In this document: positions 16,174 to 23,580 of the stretch, piece after piece
How the letters are laid out: each line of letters starts with the position of its first letter
How positions within the stretch are numbered: the stretch's first letter is position 1
Assembly (NCBI RefSeq): GCF_022436705.1
Contig: NZ_JAKUHT010000005.1
Span: 310,001 to 374,000 of the forward strand
Direction of reading: 5' to 3'
DNA: 64,000 bases
Source of the DNA: Nocardioides sp. CFH 31398
Lineage (GTDB): Bacteria; Actinomycetota; Actinomycetes; Propionibacteriales; Nocardioidaceae
Translations under genes and position numbers: made by a program
The notes under the pieces: model-generated
Database searches by the model: none
What the model saw: only the letters and a program-made list of their open reading frames with translations
What the model was told of the DNA's origin: nothing

Positions 16174-17007
16174 GTGCCCGAGCTGCCCGAGGTCGAGTCG
16201 GCCCGCCTGGTCGTCGAGCGGTCCGCGCTGGAGCGCACGATCGCGGACGTCGACGACACCGACACCTACGAGTGCCGGCCGCACGCGCCCGGCGAGATCC
16301 GCGACGCCCTGCTGGGCCGCCGGCTCGTCGACGCGCACCGTCGCGGCAAGTCGATGTGGTGCGAGACCTCCGACGACGGCCCGAACCTCGGCATCCACCT
16401 CGGGATGAGCGGACGCATCCTCGTCTCCCCTTCCACGAAGGACGACGGCTCCGAGTCCGAGGACGACGAGGGCGGCGACTACCAGGGGTCCTCCGGGCCG
16501 ACGCGCGGCTCCGGGGCGCGTAAGCCGGAGTGGTACCGCTTCACCCTCCACTTCGAGGACGGCGGCTCGCTCCGCCTCTTCGACAAGCGCCGCCTCGGGC
16601 GCGTCCGGCTCGACCCCGACATCGAGGCCCTAGGACCCGACGCCGGCGAGGTCGACCGCGACGAGTTCCGCGAGCGGGTGGGACGCGGGACGGCGCCGCT
16701 CAAGGCCCGGCTGCTCGACCAGGCGACGGTGTCGGGCATCGGCAACCTGCTCGCCGACGAGGTCCTCTGGCAGAGCCACCTGTCACCCCAGCGCCCGGCC
16801 GGTGAGCTCACGACCGACGAGCTCGACGAGCTGCGCCGCGAGCTCCGCAAGGCCATCCGGTCGGCCCTGCGGAAGGGCGGCGTCCACACCGGCGAGGTCA
16901 TCGAGCACCGCGGCGCCGGACGCCACTGCCCCCGGTGCGGCGCCGAGATGACCCGGGCGACCGTCGGCGGCCGGACCACCTGGTGGTGCCCCCAGGAGCA
17001 GACCTGA
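16174..17007 (+). CDS. Fpg/Nei-family DNA glycosylase
   Basis: A 277-residue base-excision repair enzyme with an AP-lyase mechanism. GTG 16174 gives M-P-E-L-P-E, so Pro2 (Schiff-base nucleophile) and Glu3 are in place, and Lys59 in R-R-G-K is the usual DNA-contacting lysine. Two oddities are visible. An acidic Gly/Ser-rich insertion runs from about residue 87 to 118. The C-terminal zinc finger has Cys252, Cys255 and Cys272, but the fourth cysteine is replaced (C-P-Q-E), while the intercalating-loop region G-G-R-T-T is retained. It could recognise oxidised purines (Fpg-like) or pyrimidines (Nei-like); sequence alone does not decide. A second paralog lies at 33903. Confidence 0.9.
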   Translation: MPELPEVESARLVVERSALERTIADVDDTDTYECRPHAPGEIRDALLGRRLVDAHRRGKSMWCETSDDGPNLGIHLGMSGRILVSPSTKDDGSESEDDEGGDYQGSSGPTRGSGARKPEWYRFTLHFEDGGSLRLFDKRRLGRVRLDPDIEALGPDAGEVDRDEFRERVGRGTAPLKARLLDQATVSGIGNLLADEVLWQSHLSPQRPAGELTTDELDELRRELRKAIRSALRKGGVHTGEVIEHRGAGRHCPRCGAEMTRATVGGRTTWWCPQEQT

Positions 17008-17144
17008 GCGTTCGTTGGGGGGTGCACCCGTCCCGACCTGCGAGAACAGACTTCATGAACACCTGTTCGCCGACCGTTTCGTACCCGTAACATTCCCCCG
17101 GATCTCCCGTTGGAGACGACGGGATGGGGAGAAGGAGAACTAAG
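17008..17144 (+). promoter_or_regulatory. Leader region of the secreted protein-sortase gene pair
   Basis: This 137-bp gap is noticeably less GC-rich than its flanks. It contains TAACAT (17087-17092), a plausible -10 element, and a clear ribosome binding site (GAAGGAGA) 5-7 nt before GTG 17145. It is one of the few conventional leaders in the window. Confidence 0.45.
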
Positions 17145-18443
17145 GTGCGAGCACTGCGTACGACCACCCGCGTGACGGCCACGCTGACCGCCGCGGGCGT
17201 CATGGCGCTGGCGGCCGGCCCGGCCATGGCCGCCGACACCACCGTCGTGGCGCAGTCGGAGGCCGAGGCGATCTATCTCGCCATCGGCGGGCAGGCGGTC
17301 ACGGACCAGCTGGGCGGTCAGTACCGCGTCGAGCGCACCGAGTCGGGTGAGACGTCCGAGGGCAACAACCAGCCCCAGGCCAACCTCATCACCGGCCAGG
17401 ACAACCTCGCCGCCGGCACCCTCGCCCAGGACGCCAAGACCGGACTCGCCGGCAACCAGGGCGTCTCCCAGGCGTGCTCCGGGATCGCCGGACCCGGCTC
17501 GTCGTTCGTCGGCGTCGGCGAGAACGGGCGGTGCCTCACCCCGGGCCGACGAGCCGAGATCAACCTGACCCCGGACGGCCTGACCCTGGACGACCTGTTC
17601 AACGTCGAACCCGTCGAGGACAGCGGATCGTTGAGCGACATCCTGGACGGCCTCGGCCAGGCAGAGATCAACGCCGCCCTCAACCAGCTCAACCAGGGAC
17701 TCCAGCAGGCCCTCGCGCCGCTCGGGGACGCCGGGCTCGTCGCTGGCTTCAACGCTATCCGCAGCGAGTGCACCGCCGGACCCGGCGAGGTCGCCACTGG
17801 TGACGCCACACTCGCGGACGTCGACGTCACCCTGAACTTCCCGCCCTCGGCGAATCAGGACCCGATCGAGCTGCTGAGCCTCGAGAGCGACCCGGCGCCG
17901 AACACCCCGCTAGTGACCGGGCTGGACGAGGTGGTTGGAGAAATCCTCGACTCGCTGCTCGCAAACCTGGACCGTAAGGAGCTCGGCGGCCTCGGCGGAC
18001 AACTCAAGCCGATCCGCGACGCCATTAAGGAGCAGATCCTGGCCCAGATCGCGGACAACGCCGGCCCGATCGAGGAGAACCTCATCGACGGCACGCTGAA
18101 CAAGCAGACCCGTGCCCCGGGCGAGATCGAGGTGACGGCCGTCGACCTCGCTATTCTCCCCGTGCTCCAGGGCCAGGCCGGCTTCAACGCCGTCGACCTG
18201 CGCCTCGCCCGCTCGCAGTGCGGTCCGGGCGCAACGCTGGCCCCGCCGGTCGTCGACGACCCGACCGACCCGAGCAGCCCCGACGTGCCGCGCTTCGTCC
18301 CGGCCGGCGTCTCCGGCGGCCTCGTGGGCACGGCGGGCGTGGGCATGGACTCGACCGTCCCCGCCGCGCTGGCGCTGCTCGCACTGACCACCTTCGGCAC
18401 CGCGATCGGGTTCACGACCTCCCGCTCCCGCGCCGAGGCCTGA
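17145..18443 (+). CDS. Secreted, C-terminally anchored protein of unknown function (candidate sortase substrate)
   Basis: A 432-residue protein with a Sec signal peptide (basic start, Ala/Leu/Val core, cleavage near P-A-M-A-A-D), a long mature region rich in Leu/Asn/Gly, and at the C-terminus a Pro/Asp-rich stretch, a hydrophobic segment (A-A-L-A-L-L-A-L-T-T) and a short tail with arginines. That layout is a cell-wall sorting region, although no L-P-x-T-G is present; V-P-A-G-V or V-G-M-D-S just before the membrane segment could be the atypical recognition site. Two Cys pairs may form disulfides. The sortase gene follows 21 bp later, so a substrate-enzyme pair is likely. No named domain recognised. 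Confidence 0.75.
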   Translation: MRALRTTTRVTATLTAAGVMALAAGPAMAADTTVVAQSEAEAIYLAIGGQAVTDQLGGQYRVERTESGETSEGNNQPQANLITGQDNLAAGTLAQDAKTGLAGNQGVSQACSGIAGPGSSFVGVGENGRCLTPGRRAEINLTPDGLTLDDLFNVEPVEDSGSLSDILDGLGQAEINAALNQLNQGLQQALAPLGDAGLVAGFNAIRSECTAGPGEVATGDATLADVDVTLNFPPSANQDPIELLSLESDPAPNTPLVTGLDEVVGEILDSLLANLDRKELGGLGGQLKPIRDAIKEQILAQIADNAGPIEENLIDGTLNKQTRAPGEIEVTAVDLAILPVLQGQAGFNAVDLRLARSQCGPGATLAPPVVDDPTDPSSPDVPRFVPAGVSGGLVGTAGVGMDSTVPAALALLALTTFGTAIGFTTSRSRAEA

Positions 18444-18464
18444 GCAGGGACTGACGACAGGCTG

Positions 18465-19223
18465 ATGGCGGAGCCGACGGAGGGGCCGACGGAGGAGCCG
18501 GGCGGGAAGCCGACGACGGAGACGTCGCCGGCGGACGCCTCGTCCGGGTCCAACCGCCTCGCCTCCGCGCTGGGGGCAGGGATGCTCGCCCTCCTCGTCG
18601 GCGTCGCCGGCTGGATCGTCTACGGGCCCGAGGACGACCCGGCCCCGACCGCGGCCGAGCCGGAGCCCCCGGCGTCGTCGTCCGCGCCGCCCCAGGAGAC
18701 CGAGCGTGGCCGGCGCTTCGACCCGACGCCCGAGCCCGACGTCACCTACGAGAACCTGGACCCGGCGAGCCCGGTCCGTCTCTCGGTCCCCTCGGTGGGC
18801 ATCGAGGCGCCGGTCGTCAGCATCCCGCTGCAGGACGGCTCGGTCCTCGACCCGCCGTCCGATCCCTCCACCCTCGGCTGGTGGGACGACAGCGCGCGAC
18901 CGGGTGACCGGAAGGGTCAGACCGTCATCACGGGCCACACGGTGTCCACCGGCGGCGGCGCGATGGACACGATGGTCGACGTCGAGCCCGGCAGCACGGT
19001 CGACGTCGAGACCGACGAGGGCACGATGCGCTACCGGATCACCGAGAAGGAAGTGGTGACCCGGCCCGACCTCGCCGAGCGCGCGGAGGAGATCTTCGGG
19101 CAGGACGTGACGAAGGGTCGCCTCGTGATCGTCACCTGCGCGAACTGGAACGGGGCGGTCTGGGAGGACAACCTCGTCGTGTACGGCACCCCGCTGGGCG
19201 AGCCGAGCGAAGCGGGCGCCTGA
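18465..19223 (+). CDS. Class E/F-type sortase
   Basis: A 252-residue transpeptidase. An N-terminal Pro/Glu-rich cytoplasmic tail is followed by one membrane segment (about residues 34-53), a Pro-rich linker and a sortase domain from about residue 95. The catalytic histidine is His158 in T-G-H-T and the nucleophile is Cys225 in V-T-C. I do not see the usual arginine downstream of the cysteine; the corresponding stretch reads W-E-D-N-L-V-V-Y. The dedicated neighbour at 17145, with a C-terminal anchor region, is its likely substrate. It would act on the outer face of the membrane to attach that protein to the cell wall. The class F assignment is tentative. Confidence 0.88.
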   Translation: MAEPTEGPTEEPGGKPTTETSPADASSGSNRLASALGAGMLALLVGVAGWIVYGPEDDPAPTAAEPEPPASSSAPPQETERGRRFDPTPEPDVTYENLDPASPVRLSVPSVGIEAPVVSIPLQDGSVLDPPSDPSTLGWWDDSARPGDRKGQTVITGHTVSTGGGAMDTMVDVEPGSTVDVETDEGTMRYRITEKEVVTRPDLAERAEEIFGQDVTKGRLVIVTCANWNGAVWEDNLVVYGTPLGEPSEAGA

Positions 19224-19226
19224 GCC

Positions 19227-20702
19227 TCAGCCGGTGTCGGCGAGGGGTGCTCCGCCGTGGGGTGCTCTGCCGTGGGGTTCGCTGCCTGGTTCGTCGCGGG
19301 TGGTGCCGCCGCCGGGTGCGGTGTCGACGGTGTAGGTGTGGCCCCACGGGTCGTGCCAGCGGTACAGGCCGGTGTCGACGACCTCGTAGCGCCAGCGGCC
19401 GTGGGTCTTGAGTCGGTGGTGGAAGCGGCACAGCGGGGCGAGGTTGGCCGCGCAGGTGCGTCCCCCGGCGGCGTAGGCACGGACGTGGTCGAGGTCGCAG
19501 CCCGACGCGGGGCGGGTGCAGTACGGGAAGACGCAGTGGCGGTCGCGTAGCCGCACCAGCCGGTCGAGGTGGGCGGGGATGGCGTAGCCGTCGACCTCGA
19601 CCTGCCCGGCGAGGTCGATGACCGGCTGCACCGTGACCGACGCGGCGGCGTTGCACCAGGTGCGGACCTGCTCGGCGAACGTCAGGACCTCCCCGGTGGC
19701 CCGGTGTCGAACGCTGACCAGCTCGTTGCCGCCCGTGCCGCCCGCGCAGATCGCCGCGCGGGTCAGGTGCACCACGATCTCCACCCGCCGCGTCGGACCG
19801 GCCCCGAACGGGCCCGAGCCGTACCGTCGCGGGGTCGCCCGCCCGCCCGGGTCGGCCGGGTCGGCCGGGTCGGCCGGGTCGGCGGTGTGAGCGTCGAGGT
19901 CGAGGCCGAGCTCGCGGCGGGCCAGCTCGCCCAGGGCGTGGGCGCGGCGTACGCCGAGGCCGTCGGTGGAGCCGAGCGCGGCCAGCTGGGAGGCCAGCAG
20001 CGCGACCGTGGTCTCGAGGTCCATGCCGTCGGCGAGGTCGAGGGTGGCCGAGACGTCGACGGTGACCTGCCCGGTGCCGTCGGTGGTGGTGGCGGTGCTG
20101 GGCTTGTCGAGGCCGACCCAGACCCCGCGGGGGTCGTCGTCCTCGCCGCAGCCGGCCTGGTCGGTGCCCTCGGGGTCGAAGCGGGTGATCGCGTCGCGCA
20201 CCGCTCGCTCCAGCGCGGCCGGGCCGATCTTGTGCGCCACGTGCGAGACGTGCCGGTCGACCCAGTCCGCCCCCGCGGGGCACAACCCCACGGTCGCGGC
20301 GGCAATCCGCCGCGCCCGCCACGCCGCCAGCTCCCCGGCCATCACCCGCGCGTAGGTGCGCGGCAACCGGTGCGCCAGCTCCATCGCCTCGCGCAGGTAG
20401 GCCCGCCCGGCGTCCGTCGAGACCCCCATCGTCGCGGCCAGGTCGGCCAGGCAGAACTCCGTCACGAACGGCGAGCCCGGTCCAGCCGGCCGGAACGCTC
20501 CCTCCGCACCCCTCACACCCCGCGACAACGCCCCCGAGGCCAAGGACTCCGCCGGATGCATCGCCGCCCAGTCCACCGCCAACGCCAGCACCCGCGCCGC
20601 CGCCGCGTCTTCTGCACGACGCACCGCACGCAGCTCGACCACCAACGAAGCCGGGTCCCGCGGGTGCAGGCCCTCCCCAGCGGCGGTGGTCGACTCGTCC
20701 AT
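19227..20702 (-). CDS. DUF222 / HNH endonuclease domain protein
   Basis: A 491-residue protein of the actinobacterial DUF222-HNH family (similar to the 13E12-type repeats of mycobacteria). Residues about 20-330 form DUF222. The C-terminal HNH nuclease has C-V-F-P-Y-C, then G-C-D-L-D-H-V, then N-L-A-P-L-C-R-F-H-H, which supply zinc and metal ligands. A 9-bp tandem repeat encodes the A-D-P linker at 19848-19884. Such genes occur in many copies per genome and may be mobile or retained as repeats; their role is unknown. TAGCGT at 20710-20715, 7 nt before ATG 20702, supports that start over the upstream GTG 20711. It converges with the sortase gene. Confidence 0.9.
   Translation of the reverse strand: MDESTTAAGEGLHPRDPASLVVELRAVRRAEDAAAARVLALAVDWAAMHPAESLASGALSRGVRGAEGAFRPAGPGSPFVTEFCLADLAATMGVSTDAGRAYLREAMELAHRLPRTYARVMAGELAAWRARRIAAATVGLCPAGADWVDRHVSHVAHKIGPAALERAVRDAITRFDPEGTDQAGCGEDDDPRGVWVGLDKPSTATTTDGTGQVTVDVSATLDLADGMDLETTVALLASQLAALGSTDGLGVRRAHALGELARRELGLDLDAHTADPADPADPADPGGRATPRRYGSGPFGAGPTRRVEIVVHLTRAAICAGGTGGNELVSVRHRATGEVLTFAEQVRTWCNAAASVTVQPVIDLAGQVEVDGYAIPAHLDRLVRLRDRHCVFPYCTRPASGCDLDHVRAYAAGGRTCAANLAPLCRFHHRLKTHGRWRYEVVDTGLYRWHDPWGHTYTVDTAPGGGTTRDEPGSEPHGRAPHGGAPLADTG
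19848..19884. repeat. 9-bp tandem repeat inside the DUF222-HNH gene
   Basis: Four in-frame copies of GGGTCGGCC encode a repeating Ala-Asp-Pro linker between DUF222 and the region leading to the HNH domain. Copy number could change without shifting the frame. Confidence 0.8.
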
Positions 20703-20709
20703 GGAACTC

Positions 20710-20715
20710 ACGCTA
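20710..20715 (-). promoter_or_regulatory. -10 box of leaderless promoter for the DUF222-HNH gene
   Basis: TAGCGT on the minus strand, 7 nt upstream of ATG 20702. Confidence 0.5.
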
Positions 20716-20973
20716 GACGTGACCACCGACAGTGAAGCCCGCTCGCCGAGGCAACCACCGTTGGTCGGGCAGTGAGCGAGAACCGGCGAGCGAACGTCCG
20801 TCGAGACCCTGCCCACCCGCACCAGGACGTCAAGGTCTCGACACGCTCCACCGGCGCCGATGCAGACCGACGTCGACCGTGCAGTGGTCTCGACGACGCG
20901 GAGCCGCTGGCGCGGCTCGGCTCGGCTGCTCGACCATCCGGGATCCGCGCGGTTGGTCGGCCGGCGGTGGACG
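20716..20973. other. Gene-free spacer with REP-like sequence
   Basis: I see no credible gene here. The spacer holds three pieces related to the GGTCTCGAC...CTCGACC intergenic repeat (about 20806-20822, 20834-20846 and 20886-20937) that recurs at 23487, 44385 and 55877. Confidence 0.6.
20886..20937. repeat. REP-like intergenic repeat
   Basis: Begins GGTCTCGACGACGC, has a middle rich in GGCTCGGCTCGG and ends GCTCGACCATC. The outer parts are inverted relative to each other (GGTCTCGA / TCGACC). Related units occur at 44385-44431 and 55877-55930, always outside genes. Confidence 0.6.
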
Positions 20974-21013
20974 CACCTCGGCCCCCGGTCCGTGCGGACC
21001 GGGGGCCGAGGTG
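20974..21013 (-). terminator. Hairpin terminator of the first LVIVD gene
   Basis: An 18-bp perfect stem (arms begin CACCTCGG and end CCGAGGTG) around a GTGC loop, starting 15 bp after the stop at 21028. There is no U-tract, as is usual in actinobacteria. Confidence 0.8.
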
Positions 21014-21027
21014 TCAGGCGGTGCGGC

Positions 21028-22611
21028 TCAGTACGAGGTCTGGGCCTGCGGGTTGTTGGTGCCCTGGCGGACCTTCTTGGCCTCGTCCAGCAGCGGCAGG
21101 TTGACGTCCAGGACGTCGAAGCCCAGCGCGATGTCGTTGCTGAACACCTTGCCGTTGTGCCAGTACGCCGACCAGGAGCCGCCGACGCTGCCCACGGGGA
21201 AGGCCGGGGTGCCGGGCTCGTCGAGCGGGCCACGGTCGAACCAGGCGAGCTCGACGGGCTTGCGCGAGCGGGTGAAGTCGAAGACCGAGATACCACCCTG
21301 GTACCAGGCCTGGACCATGATGTCGCGGCCCTCGACCGGGATCAGCGAGCCGTTGTGGGCGACGCAGTTCTCCTCGTTCGTCTGGGTGCGCGGCATCTTG
21401 TAGTAGGCCTTGAAGACGAGCTCGCCGTCCTTGTTGACGTTGTAGATGCCGTTGGCGCCGCGCTTGGAACCGACCTCGGGGTTGCACGTGGCGCCCACGC
21501 CGCCGCCGAGCTCGTCGGTGAAGACGACCTTGGTGCCCTCGTTGTTCCAGGTCGCGGAGTGCCAGAACGCGAAGTTCGTGGTGTCGCGCACCTGCTCGGT
21601 CACCACCGGGTTCTCGCGGTCCGAGATGTCCATCAGGATGCCGTCACCCATGCAGGCGCCGGCGGCGATGTCCTTGCTCGGGTACGTGGTGATGTCGTGG
21701 CAACCGGTCGTGTTCGCGGAGCCGTTCGAGCCCGGGTTGCCGCCCTCCGGGAAGAGGACCGGGGTCGAGACGACCGCGGAGTCCGCGGCCTTGCCCAGCG
21801 GGATCTTCACCACGCTGATCTTGTCGTGCGGCGGCTGGCAGTTCACGTTCGTGTCCGACGGCGAGTACGACGAGACGTAGGAGTACAGCGTCTTGCCGTC
21901 CTGGCTCGGCGCCAGCGAGTTGGTGTGGGAACCGCAGTCGGTCCGCACCGCGGCGACGTACTTGGGGTTCTCCGGGTCCTTGATGTTGAAGATCCGCAGC
22001 CCCTCCCACGCCGTCGGGTTGGCCGTGTTCGACGCCTGGCTCTCGCACGTGTCGTCGGTCCGCGGCGAGTCGACGCTGTAGACCAGCAGGTTGCGGTAGA
22101 TCGACACGTCGCCCTGACCACCCGGGCACACGAGCTGCGTGACCGCCTCGGGCTGGGAGGGGGTGCTGACGTCCCAGATCATGAAGCCCTGGAAGTTGCC
22201 GGCGAAGGCGTACTTGCCCTTGAACGCGAGGTCGGAGTTCGCGTAGTCGAGCTGAGCCGCTCCCGGAGCGCCGTCCGGGGTGGCGAAGGGGCCCGTCTTG
22301 GGCCGGTTCGCGATCAGGCCCATGTTCTTCGAGGCGATGCGGCCCGGCTCGTCGTTGCGGGCGCCGGAGTCGTCGATGGCGCCGTACTGGTCGTCGAGCG
22401 TGTCGCATCCGCGGGCGAAGAGCTCCACGGCCGACTCCTGGGCCGCCCTGGCCGCCTGGCAGGCGGGGTCGTCGGCCGCCGAGGACGCCGCCGTCGCGGA
22501 CGTGCTGGCGGCGAGGCCGAGGGCCGGGGCGAGTGAGGCCACGAGGGCCGTGGCGAGGAGTGCGGCACTGCGCCGCGCACCTCTCCGTGACAGTCCGAGT
22601 CGAGTGATCAC
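21028..22611 (-). CDS. Secreted LVIVD-repeat beta-propeller protein, paralog 1
   Basis: A 527-residue exported protein: Sec-type signal (R-R-G-A-R-R, long Ala/Leu core, cleavage near residues 40-45) and a propeller of about six blades from residue 120. LVIVD-type strands such as G-F-M-I-W-D-V and G-I-S-V-F-D-F recur. One histidine opens each of five blades: His229 (G-S-H-T), His305 (C-H-D-I), His351 (W-H-S-A), His419 (A-H-N-G) and His485 (W-H-N-G). Cysteine pairs suggest disulfides. The histidine ring would line the central channel and could bind a metal; that is inference. No function is known. It is divergent from the DUF305 gene, with a same-strand paralog at 23581. Confidence 0.85.
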   Translation of the reverse strand: MITRLGLSRRGARRSAALLATALVASLAPALGLAASTSATAASSAADDPACQAARAAQESAVELFARGCDTLDDQYGAIDDSGARNDEPGRIASKNMGLIANRPKTGPFATPDGAPGAAQLDYANSDLAFKGKYAFAGNFQGFMIWDVSTPSQPEAVTQLVCPGGQGDVSIYRNLLVYSVDSPRTDDTCESQASNTANPTAWEGLRIFNIKDPENPKYVAAVRTDCGSHTNSLAPSQDGKTLYSYVSSYSPSDTNVNCQPPHDKISVVKIPLGKAADSAVVSTPVLFPEGGNPGSNGSANTTGCHDITTYPSKDIAAGACMGDGILMDISDRENPVVTEQVRDTTNFAFWHSATWNNEGTKVVFTDELGGGVGATCNPEVGSKRGANGIYNVNKDGELVFKAYYKMPRTQTNEENCVAHNGSLIPVEGRDIMVQAWYQGGISVFDFTRSRKPVELAWFDRGPLDEPGTPAFPVGSVGGSWSAYWHNGKVFSNDIALGFDVLDVNLPLLDEAKKVRQGTNNPQAQTSY

Positions 22612-22690
22612 TGCAGTCCCTTCGAGGGATGGGAGGGGTGGGGTTGCGGGGTCGCCGTAGCCAAGGGCTGTGACGTACGTTGAGAGAACG

Positions 22691-23413
22691 ATGGAGATCA
22701 GGACTCGTTACTCGACCCGTGCCACCGTCGTCCTCTGTGTCGCGGCCACTCTCGGCCTGAGCGGCTGTGGGGGCGCGGAGGAATCTAGCGACGCTTCGCC
22801 CTCGTCCGCTACCTCCTCGGCCGCCCCGGAAGGCGGTCAGGACGACGGCAGCGGCGTCCGCGTCATCCGCCCCGGCGAGCCCGGTGAGGAGGCGGAGGAG
22901 GGCCCCACCGAGCTCGAGCCGAACGAGTACAGCGACGCGGACGTCGAGTTCATGACGATGATGATCCCGCACCACCGTCAGGCGCTCGTGATCTCCGACC
23001 TCGCCGCCGACCGTGCCGAGTCGCAGGGCGTACGCCGCATCGCGTCCCGCATCCGCGACGCCCAGGCGCCCGAGATCCAGGCCATGGCGCGCTGGCTCGA
23101 GGCCCGCGGCCAGGAGGTCCCCGCGCCCGAGGACGACTCCGTCGACATGGCGGAGGAGATGAGCGGCATGGGCATGGGCGACATGGGCATGCTGACCTCC
23201 GACGAGCTGCTCGAGCTCGTCGAGGCCGACGGGCCCGAGTTCGACCGTCTCTTCCTCGACGCGATGATCGGCCACCACCAGGGGGCGGTCGACATGACGG
23301 AGGACCTGCAGGCCGACGGCTCCGACATCCAGGCCCTCGAGATGGCCGCCGACATCAACATCGGCCAGACCGCCGAGATCGGCCGCATGGAGGACGTGAA
23401 GGACTCCCTCTGA
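22691..23413 (+). CDS. DUF305-domain lipoprotein, Met-rich
   Basis: A 240-residue lipoprotein: ATG 22691, hydrophobic core, lipobox L-S-G-C near residue 26, a Ser/Glu/Gly-rich linker, then a DUF305 four-helix domain. Both signature His pairs are present: M-M-I-P-H-H-R-Q-A and M-I-G-H-H-Q-G-A. Between them is a Met cluster (M-S-G-M-G-M-G-D-M-G-M), the kind of sequence that binds copper(I) in other exported proteins. DUF305 proteins are often found near copper or heavy-metal genes, but their activity is not established. It sits between two LVIVD propeller genes and is divergent from the first by 79 bp. A strong hairpin terminator follows at 23433. Confidence 0.87.
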   Translation: MEIRTRYSTRATVVLCVAATLGLSGCGGAEESSDASPSSATSSAAPEGGQDDGSGVRVIRPGEPGEEAEEGPTELEPNEYSDADVEFMTMMIPHHRQALVISDLAADRAESQGVRRIASRIRDAQAPEIQAMARWLEARGQEVPAPEDDSVDMAEEMSGMGMGDMGMLTSDELLELVEADGPEFDRLFLDAMIGHHQGAVDMTEDLQADGSDIQALEMAADINIGQTAEIGRMEDVKDSL

Positions 23414-23432
23414 GGTCCTGACCGGCGTCACC

Positions 23433-23471
23433 GGAGGCGATCACTGTGCGTGGGAGACAGTGATCGCCTCC
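23433..23471 (+). terminator. Hairpin terminator of the DUF305 gene
   Basis: A 15-bp perfect stem (GGAGGCGATCACTGT and its complement) with a 9-nt loop, 20 bp after the stop codon. Confidence 0.8.
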
Positions 23472-23486
23472 GTTGTCGTTGATGGG

Positions 23487-23506
23487 GTCTCGACAGACTC
23501 GACCGG
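23487..23506. repeat. Fragment of the REP-like repeat
   Basis: GGTCTCGACAGACTCGACC has the same outer motifs as the larger intergenic repeats but almost no middle. Confidence 0.4.
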
Positions 23507-23525
23507 CGGGGTCGGGCCGCACGCA

Positions 23526-23561
23526 CGAGGGCCCCGCACCGTGCACGGTGCGGGGCCCTCG
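23526..23561 (-). terminator. Hairpin terminator of the second LVIVD gene
   Basis: A fully palindromic 36-bp segment (arms begin CGAGGGCCCCGCACC) ending 20 bp from the stop at 23581. Confidence 0.8.
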
Positions 23562-23580
23562 CGGCGTCGGGGCTACCGGA

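Noticed and set aside
19227..20702. Mobile group I/II intron or IS element at the HNH gene
   Set aside because: No terminal inverted repeats, target duplications or transposase domains; DUF222-HNH genes are normal chromosomal genes in these bacteria.
20732..22536. Plus-strand frames opposite the first LVIVD gene
   Set aside because: Antisense to a well-conserved secreted protein with signal peptide and terminator; no ribosome binding site or domain.
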